Assembly: GCA_016179685.1 (NCBI GenBank)
Contig: JACPCR010000083.1
Location: 56,728-120,727 of the forward strand
Reading direction: 5' to 3'
Source of the DNA: Planctomycetota bacterium
GTDB lineage: Bacteria > Planctomycetota > PUPC01 > JACPCR01
DNA: 64,000 nucleotides
The position numbers and the translations under genes were made by a program. This document shows positions 43,633-51,715 of this stretch, piece by piece. Numbering within the stretch: the first letter of the stretch is position 1; every line of letters starts with the position of its first letter. The notes beneath the pieces were generated by a model. It was given only the letters and a program-made list of their open reading frames with translations. It was not told where the DNA came from and ran no database searches.

Positions 43633-44906
43633 CGTTCACTCTCCAACATTCTGGCCTGTACCTCCATCTCGGCCAAGAGTTTCTTCATGTGCGCCTCGCG
43701 CCACTTGGCCGTGAGGTCGCCGGTGAAGGCGCGGTGAAGGAGAACGGCGAAAAGGGCTTCCACGCCTTGCCGGCTTCGATCTTTCTGATGTACCCATTCC
43801 TGAATCTGCACAACGGCCTTCGCAAACTTCCGTTGCAAGTCAATCGGCGGGCAACCGATTTCGTAGCGCGCAAGAAAGTCCGCCGGAACCCGCTGCTGGC
43901 CTGCCGTCCCTGTGAAGCTCGACTCGGCTTGTCTTCTGAACCACGCCAGTCGGACAAGAATATAAAGCCATTCCGGCGTGGCAATAGGGCCCGCACGTAA
44001 GACATGGAATTCCGTGGAACCGAACCCACGACCATTGACCAGATTGCGAGCGATTGCTGCCTTCCCGTTCTGCATGCAGGGCGTGATCTTTGCGAACAGC
44101 ACATCGTCGTCTTGGAAGGGAGTGAACCCCCGCATGACATCGGAGTAGGTGCGCACTTGACTGCCAACGATGCGCCCCCATATTTCGTCAACATCGGCCA
44201 TCGGCACGAAAGAGAGCTCTGTGTCAGCAGAAACGTTGTGACCGGAGAACCTGGGGTTGATCGTTGCTACCTGAGGGTCGCTAAGTCGTTTGGTCGGCCA
44301 CCCTTTTGAGTTCGTGGCCGGATCGCCGAACATCTTGTAGAACAGGGCCGGGAGGATGCGGGCGGCCTTGGCGTCGGCCTCGGCGCGCTTCTTTCGCAGC
44401 GCGTCCGCCTGGTCCAATATCTCCACAATCCGCCGCTGCTCGGAAAGGGCGGGGAGACCGAGCGTCAAGCGAGCAACCTGCGAACGGTTGATGGCCGCCT
44501 GATTGACCCACTGGGTCACCATGGTCCGGAACCGGCCAGTTTTCCATACCCAGTGCAGGCACCTGGCGATGAACCGGGAATGGGCAAGCTTGTCCGAAAC
44601 ACGTATGCGGGTCATGTGGTTCGAGAAGAGGTATTCCCCTTCCGTCGTGAAAAGGGCACTCTTACCGACAAGGGCAGGACTGTTGGTATTGTTGAAGAGG
44701 ATGTCCCCAGGCAGCAAGGAGTAGGTTTTCCTTTCACCCTCTGACGGAACTACGTTCTTGATGGACGAGAGGTCCAGATGGCCATCTTTCGAGACATTGT
44801 TCGTCCTGAGGTGGGCAACACCATCCCCTTCCAGGGATGGTTGTCTGGCAAATCCTGGCTGCAGGTCGGTGGCGATTTGCTGGAGTTGGAATATCGGCCA
44901 CTTCAT
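43629..44906 (-). CDS. hsdS: type I restriction-modification specificity subunit
   Basis: 425 residues with two target-recognition domains. The N-terminal TRD (1-150) begins MKWPIFQLQQIATDLQPG; the central conserved helix is GLPALSEQRRIVEILDQADALRKKRAEADAKAARILPALFYKMFGDP (about 155-200); the second TRD follows, with another helical spacer near the end (PPIDLQRKFAKAVVQIQEWV). It determines the DNA sequence recognised by HsdM and HsdR. ATGA overlaps join it to the DUF1016 gene before it and the kinase after it. Confidence 0.93.
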   Translation of the reverse strand: MKWPIFQLQQIATDLQPGFARQPSLEGDGVAHLRTNNVSKDGHLDLSSIKNVVPSEGERKTYSLLPGDILFNNTNSPALVGKSALFTTEGEYLFSNHMTRIRVSDKLAHSRFIARCLHWVWKTGRFRTMVTQWVNQAAINRSQVARLTLGLPALSEQRRIVEILDQADALRKKRAEADAKAARILPALFYKMFGDPATNSKGWPTKRLSDPQVATINPRFSGHNVSADTELSFVPMADVDEIWGRIVGSQVRTYSDVMRGFTPFQDDDVLFAKITPCMQNGKAAIARNLVNGRGFGSTEFHVLRAGPIATPEWLYILVRLAWFRRQAESSFTGTAGQQRVPADFLARYEIGCPPIDLQRKFAKAVVQIQEWVHQKDRSRQGVEALFAVLLHRAFTGDLTAKWREAHMKKLLAEMEVQARMLESER

Positions 44907-45346
44907 TGCGCGGCCTCCGCTTTGTGTCTTCTGTTGGCCGGCCGTTCACTGAGGAGGAGGCGGGTCTTGGCCAGTTCCTTGGCAATCAGCTTCTCGTCCG
45001 GCAGGGCGGTTCGGTACTCCGAGGCAAGGACTTTGTTGGGGCGGAAGCGCTGGAGATTGTCGACCGCAAGGCCCCGCCCGTAGCGGCTTGTCAGATCGGC
45101 GGCAAAGGTTCTCAAAAGCCCTTTGCCGTATTCAGCGCGGGCTCTTCCCCCTTGCTCGAATTCGACGATACGGCGGCCGAACTCCCAATAGGCGGCCGTC
45201 ATGACGGCATTAACCGCACGGGCGGAAGCGCGACTGGCCGTGTCCAACAGGCGGGTGATGTCGTCACGGAGCGACGCAGAGCCGCGTTCGGCCTCTGGTC
45301 CATCCGCGACGGTCGCCGCCGTCTGTATCGTTTTCTTTCTACTCAT
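44903..45346 (-). CDS. DUF1016 N-terminal (YhcG-like) protein
   Basis: 147 residues. It contains the DUF1016 N-terminal helical pattern: ITRLLDTASRASARAVNAVMTAAYWEFGRRIVEFEQGGRARAEYGKGLLRTFAADLTSRYGRGLAVDNLQRFR, where NLQRFR-type endings are characteristic. Full YhcG proteins are about 350 residues with a C-terminal PD-(D/E)XK nuclease. That half is absent, so this is either a natural short form or a truncated gene. It is coupled by ATGA overlaps to hsdM and hsdS; DUF1016 genes often travel with type I R-M loci. Confidence 0.8.
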   Translation of the reverse strand: MSRKKTIQTAATVADGPEAERGSASLRDDITRLLDTASRASARAVNAVMTAAYWEFGRRIVEFEQGGRARAEYGKGLLRTFAADLTSRYGRGLAVDNLQRFRPNKVLASEYRTALPDEKLIAKELAKTRLLLSERPANRRHKAEAAQ

Positions 45347-47022
45347 CCTTCCGCCTCAACTTCCTTGAGCAGATTCTCAAGCCCCCTCTCGATTTCCCGC
45401 TCAGTCTGGAGCACATCCCGGATGAGCTCCGCCGGGTCTTCCTCCGGGGCCTTTTCCGCGACCTGCGGCTTGTAGCGTCCCGCTGCGAGGTTGTAGTCGT
45501 TTTCGACGATGGCCTTGACCGTGGCCCACCAAGAGCGCGGATCTTCGCTCCCCGCCTTGAGAAGCGTCCCGGCCTCGACGCCGGGGGCCTTCTTGAAATC
45601 GGACTTCTTGTATTCCGTCCACCGCGCCAGGAGGTCGGGGATGTCATTCTTCTCCGGCGTTTCGGGTCGCCCGCCGCCGGAAATCTTGTCGGGATCGAAG
45701 CCGTCGTTCCTGACCTCGTAGAACCAGACTTTCCGATTGACGATTGATGATCTTCGATTGATGATTTTGCCATCGGGACGGCGGAATACGAGAACGCCGG
45801 TCTTGACGCCCGCGTAGGGTTTGAAGACGCCCGCCGGGAGCGAGACCACGGCCAGGAGGTCGTAGTCTTCGACGAGCTTTCGCCGCAGCTCCACGTGGGC
45901 GGAGGTGGACCCGAAAAGCAGTCCCTCGGGTACGACCACGGCGCAACGCCCGCCGGGGGCGAGCGCCTCCATCATCACGCCGAGGAAGAGGAGTTCGCTC
46001 TTCTTCGAGTTCGTGGGTAGGTCCTTGCGGATGGACTCCTTGGGCAGCACGCCCGCGAACGGCGGATTGGACAGGATGACCTTGTACTTGCGGGCCAGGT
46101 CGTCCTCGGTTAGGCCGCCCATGTCGGAGAGCGTGTTGGCACGCTTCACGGCGGCGTGGCGGATGCCGTGGAGCACGAGGTTCATCATGGCGATGCGCAT
46201 CATCTGGCGCGACACGTCAATCCCGTAGATGGAGCGTTCCAGGAGCTTCCAGTCGGGAATCTTCTCGCCCGGCCCCTTGCGATAGGTCTGGAGCGCGGGG
46301 ATGTCCTTCCGGGCTTCGTCGAGCGTTTGCCCCCGGCTCTCCAGCCATTCCTCGCCGTAGATGGGCACCTCCTGCGGCTCGCCGGAGTACTTGGCGAGGA
46401 TGTGCTCGATGGCGTCAATGAGGAAACCGCCGGTGCCCGCGGCCGGGTCGTAGATGCTGTCTCCCAAGTCCGGGTCCACCATCTCGACCATCATGGTGCG
46501 AATCTGGCGGGGCGTGCGGAACTGGCCGTTCAGCGCTGACTGGCCGAGATGGGTGAGGAGGTACTCGAAGATGTCGCCCTTGACGTCCGTGCCCAGTTTG
46601 CCGAAGTCGATGGCGTCAATTTCGTCCACCACCTGTTTGAGGACGTTGGGGTCCACGATTTCGAGCACCGCGTCGCGGAAGTACTCGGCGATCTGCGGCT
46701 CCTCCTTGACGAGAGAGGCCATGTAGGGGAAGACCTCATCCCGGACGAAGTCGCGCAGTTCCGCGCCGCTCTTGAACCGCCACTTGGACCAGCGGTAGCG
46801 CTCGGCCTGCTTCGAGAAGAGCAGTTTCCTGTTGCCGTTGGCCTTGTTGGCTTTGTCGCCGAGCATCCGAGCTTCGAGTTCACGGCTGGACTCCTCCTCG
46901 TCGAGCAGCTTGAGGTAGATGAGGTATGAAATCTGCTCGATGTAGGTGACCGGATTCGTGACGCTCCCGGCCCAGAGGATGTCGGTGATCCGGTTGAGTT
47001 TTCTGCGCAAGTCCTGGTTCAC
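45343..47022 (-). CDS. hsdM: type I restriction-modification methyltransferase subunit
   Basis: 559 residues from GTG 47022, where the HsdM N-terminal sequence begins (NQDLRRKLNRITDILWAG). HsdM_N is at about 5-140, then the SAM-binding DPAAGTGG (192-199) and the N6-adenine catalytic NPPF (319-322). It methylates the HsdS-specified site and forms the restriction complex with HsdR. Residues 419-431 (KIINRRSSIVNRK) look like an in-frame insertion of a simple ATCAATCG-type micro-repeat found elsewhere in the operon, before the conserved VWFYEV strand. The reading frame remains open. Confidence 0.94.
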   Translation of the reverse strand: MNQDLRRKLNRITDILWAGSVTNPVTYIEQISYLIYLKLLDEEESSRELEARMLGDKANKANGNRKLLFSKQAERYRWSKWRFKSGAELRDFVRDEVFPYMASLVKEEPQIAEYFRDAVLEIVDPNVLKQVVDEIDAIDFGKLGTDVKGDIFEYLLTHLGQSALNGQFRTPRQIRTMMVEMVDPDLGDSIYDPAAGTGGFLIDAIEHILAKYSGEPQEVPIYGEEWLESRGQTLDEARKDIPALQTYRKGPGEKIPDWKLLERSIYGIDVSRQMMRIAMMNLVLHGIRHAAVKRANTLSDMGGLTEDDLARKYKVILSNPPFAGVLPKESIRKDLPTNSKKSELLFLGVMMEALAPGGRCAVVVPEGLLFGSTSAHVELRRKLVEDYDLLAVVSLPAGVFKPYAGVKTGVLVFRRPDGKIINRRSSIVNRKVWFYEVRNDGFDPDKISGGGRPETPEKNDIPDLLARWTEYKKSDFKKAPGVEAGTLLKAGSEDPRSWWATVKAIVENDYNLAAGRYKPQVAEKAPEEDPAELIRDVLQTEREIERGLENLLKEVEAEG

Positions 47023-47407
47023 GGGGAATTTCCGATTGATGATTGCCGATTGCTGATTGAAGAGCGACCCGCGGTTTTGCGGGAGGATACGAAGATGGCC
47101 GTAAGTTCGTTCGCCTCGATCCGTAGCGGCGTGACCTTGTCCTTGTGAAGCACGCCCGCGTCTACGATCATCTCCAACCAAAAGGCGCTCTCGTCCGCCT
47201 CTTCCACGACCACGCCAATCTTCGCTATAAACTCGGCTTTGCTTCGCGCGCGGCAAGCCGCCCGGTAATTCGCGGCCACGGCGGTTCCAGAGCGTATCAA
47301 TTGGTTTGCAATGCCTTCGCTGTGACAGTTTGGGACAGTGCTTCAACAAGCCGTATTACGCACAAGGCAAATATCTTTGTTCTTTGCTTCAATTCTTCCT
47401 GGTCCAT
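47019..47407 (-). pseudogene. frameshifted four-helix-bundle protein (TIGR02436/S23 type)
   Basis: From ATG 47407 the frame gives MDQEELKQRTKIFALCVIRLVEAL up to a TGA near 47300. A one-base shift restores IANQLIRSGTAVAANYRAACRARSKAEFIAKIGVVVEEADES, the hallmark of four-helix-bundle (23S rRNA intervening-sequence-type) proteins, to the end of the family at IFVSSRKTAG. A single-base deletion around 47305 explains it. The last residues derive from ATCAATCG-type simple repeats, and the stop overlaps the hsdM start. The frame could also be rescued by slippage; disruption seems more likely. Confidence 0.75.
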
Positions 47408-47442
47408 CAGTTGCTCCGAATCATCAATCGTCAATCATCGTT

Positions 47443-49719
47443 CTACGATGCCTTTGGGAACACTGAAGCGTTCATGTCGTCAATGATGGCCCGCAAGCCC
47501 TTCTCGCCGAAGAGCTCGACGCCCAACCCGGCCGCGTTGAGGATGGAGAGCGGCGGATTGAAGAGGTCTTCCAGTTCGATCTTGCCCTTGGCGATGCCCC
47601 GGTTCTTCAGGAGCGACAGGTATTGCGCCTGCTGGGGCGTGACCGACTTCGTCACGAGCCACGCTTGGAAGTTCTCGGTGAGTTCCTCCTCGCGGCTCTT
47701 GATCTTGAAACTTCCCAGCGCATGCCGGATGAAGTCAATCAGGCTCCCGCCCGGCTGCCGGTAGGCGCGCCGAAGGTTGTCCTCGTTGAAGAAGTAGCGC
47801 GGGTTATTGAGACGGTCGGCGAGTGCCTTTTCTTCGTTGGCGGTGAGTTCCTCGCCATTGCGCACTTTCTGGAGAATGGCGTCGTCCGTCGTCGCGGTCC
47901 GAATGGTCTTTTCCCAGTTGGTCACGTAGTCGCGCTTGTCCACGCGCTCGCCTTCCGGCCCGACCTCGACGTAGGTCACGGCGTGGAGCCATTCGTCCTG
48001 CAGACCCAGCTCGACGAGGTCGCCGGGCGGCCGAGTCAGCTTGCGCTCGCCGTCGGAGGCGTGTCCGCTTCCCGTGCCGGTGAAGATATCGGTGTCGCTA
48101 TCGTTGAAATAATCGTGGTTGCCGAAGAAGTCGTAGATGACGAACTTCTCTTTCTGAATGTGTGGGGCCGTCCGCGTCCCGCGCCCGCGCATCTGCTGGT
48201 AGAGGATGGGGCTGCGGACCCGGCGGCACATGACGAGATGAAACACCTCGCGGCAGTCGAAGCCGGTGTCCAGCATGCCGACGCTGACCGCGACCTGAGG
48301 GTATTCCTCGCGCTTGAACTTGCGGATGAGGTCGTCGGCGTTGGACACGTCGCTCGTGATGACTTCGGCGTAGCAGCCCTGGCATTCCGGGTGCAGTTCG
48401 TTGAGATAGGAGGCAAGGCGGGCCGCATGATGCTTGGTGATGGCGAAGACGATGGTCTTGCCCGGCCCGATCTTCTGGCCGGGGGCAAGGGCCTTGTAGG
48501 TCTGCCACGCCAACCGGTCGAACTCGGCCATCATCTTCTTGTTGGTGTCCTCGTTGGTCCATTTCCGCTCGAACTCGGCGGGGTCATACGACTCGCCGGC
48601 CACCTCGGCCCCTTCGGCAAGGACGACCGTGATGCCCGTGGCGAACTTGTAGGGGACGAGGAAACCGTCCTTGAACGCTTGCAGAATGGGGAACGCAAAA
48701 TCCGGCTGGCCGTCCCGGCACTGGTAGAACTGGAAGGTGTTCCGTTCGATGAACGCCGCCGGTGTGGCCGTGAGGCCGATGTGCAGGGCGTCGAAGTGCG
48801 TGAGCGCCGTCTGCCATGCGCCGTAAATCGAACGGTGGCACTCGTCCGCGATGACGGCGTCGAAGTAGCCACTGGTGAACTCGGTATAGCGTCCGATCAT
48901 GGTCTGAAGCAGGCAGACCGTAATCTGCTGCTCCTGGCGGGCCATGCCGGGTCGGAGCCAGTAACTGCCGTGCTCGGTCAGGATGTCCTGGAGCGCCTCC
49001 AACGCCTGCTTGGCGAGCTGGTCGCGGTCCACCAGGAAGAGGATGCGTTCCGCCCGCCCGGCCTTGATGAGCCGTTTGAGGTAGAGGCTGACAAGGTCCG
49101 TCTTGCCTGTCCCAGTAGGCAGTTCCATGAGGAACCGCCGCTTGCCCAGTTCGACCGTCTGGTCGAGGGCCTTCATGGCCTCGCACTGGTACGGACGCAC
49201 GATCCGAGTTTCGCCCTGGCGGAGGTAGTGTTCGGGAATCTCGACGGTCGCCAGGGCTTTCCGGATGGCACGCATCTCAACGAGACGTTCGAGGTCGCGG
49301 CGCGAGAAGAAGGAGTTCACCATGTGTGCGTCGTCATTGCCGTAGTCCCAGAAGTAGATGAGTTCCCCGTTGGAGAGGAAAATAAACGGTGCGCCGATCT
49401 TCTTGGCGTAAGGTAACGCCTGCTGCTTGGCCGCGTAGGGCTGAATCGCTGACCGTTTGGCCTCGATGAGGGCCAGAGAACGGCCACGCTGGTCGAGCAA
49501 GACATAATCGGCGCGCCCGGTCGGAATCTCATCCCCATCCGCGGTCTCTACACTAGGTGTTTCTCCGTAGGGTAATGGGGGGTCTTTCTGTTCAAATGTG
49601 CCGATATGGATTGGAACTTCGGTCATTACCTGCGACTTGTCGGAGGGGTCCCACCCCGCCTGTTTCAACAGGTCGTCGATGATGATTCTGGCGTCGGCTT
49701 CAGACGAGAAGTCTTTCAC
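47443..49719 (-). CDS. hsdR: type I restriction endonuclease subunit R
   Basis: 758 residues from GTG 49719, which has GGAGG about 6 bases upstream (a TTG at 49737 is in frame but weaker). The N-terminal nuclease shows GRADYVLLDQRGRSLALIEAKR (Asp about 71, Glu-x-Lys about 86-88). The translocase has LPTGTGKTDL (Walker A near 203), ADECHRSIYG, LTATPAAF and the helicase C motifs GMLDTGFDCREV and QQMRGRGTR. The C-terminal third resembles the EcoEI R-type domain (DFFGNHDYF). It cleaves unmodified foreign DNA at a distance. It is the second gene of the operon behind the sigma-54 promoter. Confidence 0.94.
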   Translation of the reverse strand: MKDFSSEADARIIIDDLLKQAGWDPSDKSQVMTEVPIHIGTFEQKDPPLPYGETPSVETADGDEIPTGRADYVLLDQRGRSLALIEAKRSAIQPYAAKQQALPYAKKIGAPFIFLSNGELIYFWDYGNDDAHMVNSFFSRRDLERLVEMRAIRKALATVEIPEHYLRQGETRIVRPYQCEAMKALDQTVELGKRRFLMELPTGTGKTDLVSLYLKRLIKAGRAERILFLVDRDQLAKQALEALQDILTEHGSYWLRPGMARQEQQITVCLLQTMIGRYTEFTSGYFDAVIADECHRSIYGAWQTALTHFDALHIGLTATPAAFIERNTFQFYQCRDGQPDFAFPILQAFKDGFLVPYKFATGITVVLAEGAEVAGESYDPAEFERKWTNEDTNKKMMAEFDRLAWQTYKALAPGQKIGPGKTIVFAITKHHAARLASYLNELHPECQGCYAEVITSDVSNADDLIRKFKREEYPQVAVSVGMLDTGFDCREVFHLVMCRRVRSPILYQQMRGRGTRTAPHIQKEKFVIYDFFGNHDYFNDSDTDIFTGTGSGHASDGERKLTRPPGDLVELGLQDEWLHAVTYVEVGPEGERVDKRDYVTNWEKTIRTATTDDAILQKVRNGEELTANEEKALADRLNNPRYFFNEDNLRRAYRQPGGSLIDFIRHALGSFKIKSREEELTENFQAWLVTKSVTPQQAQYLSLLKNRGIAKGKIELEDLFNPPLSILNAAGLGVELFGEKGLRAIIDDMNASVFPKAS

Positions 49720-49746
49720 TGGCACTCCTCCGCACAAGCGCGGTCA

Positions 49747-50028
49747 CTAGTACTCGGGGAAGAAGTCCGCGAGGTTCTTCCCGTTGAGATAGACATCGCA
49801 GACCAGACGTCCACGGTCCACCTTGACGGCGGCACGCAGTTCAACCTGCTTGCCAAGGATGAGCCCCTCCAGTTTGGCCTTGGCAGCTGGCCCGCCCGAG
49901 GCGTGAATCTCCGGCGCGTCGTAACCCGTCGGGCGAACGCGGGAACCGCTCTGGCCTTCCCACTTCCATTCTGGGGAAACATCGAACGTATCTCCGTCAA
50001 CGACTGATGTAACTTTGAACTCTGCCAT
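49747..50028 (-). CDS. small staphylococcal-nuclease-like (SNase/thermonuclease) protein
   Basis: 93 residues, close to a minimal SNase fold, starting at ATG 50028 with AAGGAG 7 bases upstream. It shows VTSVVDGDTFDVSP, then RPTGYDAPE (equivalents of Arg35, Asp40 and Glu43 of S. aureus nuclease) and DRGRLVCDVYLNG (Arg87 equivalent), so the catalytic set looks intact. There is no signal peptide, so the nuclease is intracellular, unlike secreted thermonucleases. It is the first gene after the sigma-54 promoter and is followed by hsdR after 27 bases, placing it in the restriction operon. Confidence 0.8.
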   Translation of the reverse strand: MAEFKVTSVVDGDTFDVSPEWKWEGQSGSRVRPTGYDAPEIHASGGPAAKAKLEGLILGKQVELRAAVKVDRGRLVCDVYLNGKNLADFFPEY

Positions 50029-50082
50029 GGTCGCTCCTTTCTTGTCATCAAGCCACTGGTCTCGTACCTGCGTGACAAGTAG

Positions 50083-50098
50083 AGCAACCTGCGTGCCA
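50083..50098 (-). promoter_or_regulatory. sigma-54 (-24/-12) promoter of the SNase-hsdR operon
   Basis: On the minus strand it reads TGGCACGCAGGTTGCT, which fits the consensus TGGCAC-R-N4-TTGCW at every specified position. The -12 GC is at about 50085, giving a predicted start near 50073, about 45 bases before the SNase ATG. The gene upstream encodes a sigma-54 activator. The orientation, position and partner gene all agree. Confidence 0.85.
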
Positions 50099-50185
50099 TG
50101 TTTATGCCAGAACGACAACCCCTTGTTTTGCAAGGCAATACGCCACAGCCACCGGTATTCTTCGTGACCTCGCACTGCAACCTGG

Positions 50186-50212
50186 GTTGAAACATCTTCA
50201 ACTCCGGTTGAA
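50186..50212 (-). promoter_or_regulatory. candidate enhancer (UAS) for the sigma-54 activator
   Basis: Three half-sites occur in alternating orientation: GTTGAA (50186-50191), TTCAAC (50197-50202) and GTTGAA (50207-50212), forming two overlapping 6-bp inverted repeats. They lie about 100-125 bp upstream of the -12 element, partly inside the end of the regulator gene, the usual distance for activator sites of sigma-54 promoters. Binding is inferred. Confidence 0.5.
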
Positions 50213-51712
50213 ATCAGCGCCTTTGATGTGCAGAAACTTGTGCACTGCCTGAGGGGTGACTCCAAGCAGGCGCGCCGCCTCACTCTGATTGCCCTTGGCG
50301 ATCTCCAGGGCGCGCAGAATCAACTGCTTCCTGGCGCTGCCGAGAAAGCCCTCCAAAGAAAATCCTGGACGCGGGTCTGGCAGAGCTTCAAGGGGGTCCG
50401 CGTAAGTCACGGGCTCGGTGATGAGCAGATCGTCTGCATCGAGTACCTCGTTTCTCGTCAGCCGTGCGGAACGTTCGATGACGTTCTGCAAGTCCCGGAC
50501 GTTGCCCGGCCAGTCGTGGGTCTGAAGACGCGCCAAGGCCGCTTGCGACAGCCGCCTGGGCAACTTCATGGTCGCGTTGATGCGATCCAGTATGTATAGC
50601 GCGATCTTCGGGATGTCGCTTCGACGGTCACGAAGCTGCGGCAACACGATTTCGCCGACGTTCAGGCGGTAGTAGAGGTCTTCCCTGAACTTGTCCTGCT
50701 TGATGGCCTTGGCGACGTTTCTGTTCGTGGCTGCGACAACACGGACATTGACCTTGTGCGGCTTCTTGTCGCCAACCGCTTCGATCAGTCCGTCCTGCAG
50801 GACACGCAGCAGTTTAGCTTGTGTCGGAGGCGGCAGTTCCGCCAGCTCGTCGAGGAACAGCGTTCCCTTGTCGGCCAGGTCAAACTTCCCCTGCTGGTCG
50901 GATACTGCGCCTGTAAACGCACCTTTCCTGTGGCCGAAGAGAATGCTCTCCACAAGGTCTTCGGGAATCGCGGCACAATTCAGGGCCACGAAGCATTCGG
51001 CAGGCCGACCGCTCAACCGATGGATAAGGCGGGCGATGAGTTCCTTGCCCGTGCCCGTCTCGCCACGAATCAAAATGGGCACGTCCGACGCGGCCAACGC
51101 CCCCACTGTTTCCAACGCCTTCTTCATGCTGGGGTGGTCGCCCACGATGCCGAGCTGCTGGACGGCCATCTCCAGGTCGGCCGTGCCGCACAAAGGCGTT
51201 TCGACAACTCCGATCTTCGCTCGGACGGCGGGAAATTCCTTGGCGCTGAGGTCTACTTCGCTGACGAGTGGCCGCTCCTTGGTGACGAACTTCGGCGGGC
51301 GCACGTGAAGAAGGCGAGCCGGAATCTCGCCGCCTGCGGCAAGCAGAACCCAGCACGCATGCATTTGGGGGGTTCCCGATGCGACAGCGACGAAGAATGC
51401 GGCCCCCTTGAATGCCTCCGCGATTTCGCGGATGTGCTTGCGCAGCCCTCGGAGGATGGCGAAGTAGTCCGTGGGATCATCGAGCGGCACTTCGCGGATC
51501 TCCACCGTGCTCGCTGAACTGACCGTCTTGAGCGCGGCCATCGTCTCCTGCGTCAGTTCGGCTGTGCTCGGCGTCGAGAACAGGATGATGTGGTCGAAGG
51601 TGCTGGCCTTGGCGAGCGACAGAATGGGACCGGGTTGCTCGTCTTGCCCGACGAGCCCCTTCACGTAGGGGTCGTGGAAACCGGTGAATGTAAGCAGAAC
51701 CTCACTCACCAC
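50198..51712 (-). CDS. CARF-domain sigma-54-dependent transcription activator (RtcR-like)
   Basis: 504 residues. The N-terminal about 145 resemble the CARF domain of RtcR: LLTFTGFHDPYVKG, GPILSLAK, HIILFSTP and the ligand-site ASGTPQMHACW (112-122); CARF domains bind (cyclic) nucleotides. A sigma-54 AAA+ domain follows: GETGTGKE (217-224), the sigma-54-contacting GAFTGA (264-269), LFLDELAELP and RLNVGEIVLPQLRDRRSDI. The C-terminus has a Fis-type HTH (GNQSEAARLLGVTPQAVHKFLH). RtcR activates RNA repair (rtcBA), which is absent here; the sigma-54 promoter of the SNase-hsdR operon is 100 bp downstream. GTG 51712 is the chosen start. Confidence 0.9.
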   Translation of the reverse strand: MVSEVLLTFTGFHDPYVKGLVGQDEQPGPILSLAKASTFDHIILFSTPSTAELTQETMAALKTVSSASTVEIREVPLDDPTDYFAILRGLRKHIREIAEAFKGAAFFVAVASGTPQMHACWVLLAAGGEIPARLLHVRPPKFVTKERPLVSEVDLSAKEFPAVRAKIGVVETPLCGTADLEMAVQQLGIVGDHPSMKKALETVGALAASDVPILIRGETGTGKELIARLIHRLSGRPAECFVALNCAAIPEDLVESILFGHRKGAFTGAVSDQQGKFDLADKGTLFLDELAELPPPTQAKLLRVLQDGLIEAVGDKKPHKVNVRVVAATNRNVAKAIKQDKFREDLYYRLNVGEIVLPQLRDRRSDIPKIALYILDRINATMKLPRRLSQAALARLQTHDWPGNVRDLQNVIERSARLTRNEVLDADDLLITEPVTYADPLEALPDPRPGFSLEGFLGSARKQLILRALEIAKGNQSEAARLLGVTPQAVHKFLHIKGADFNRS

Positions 51713-51715
51713 GCG

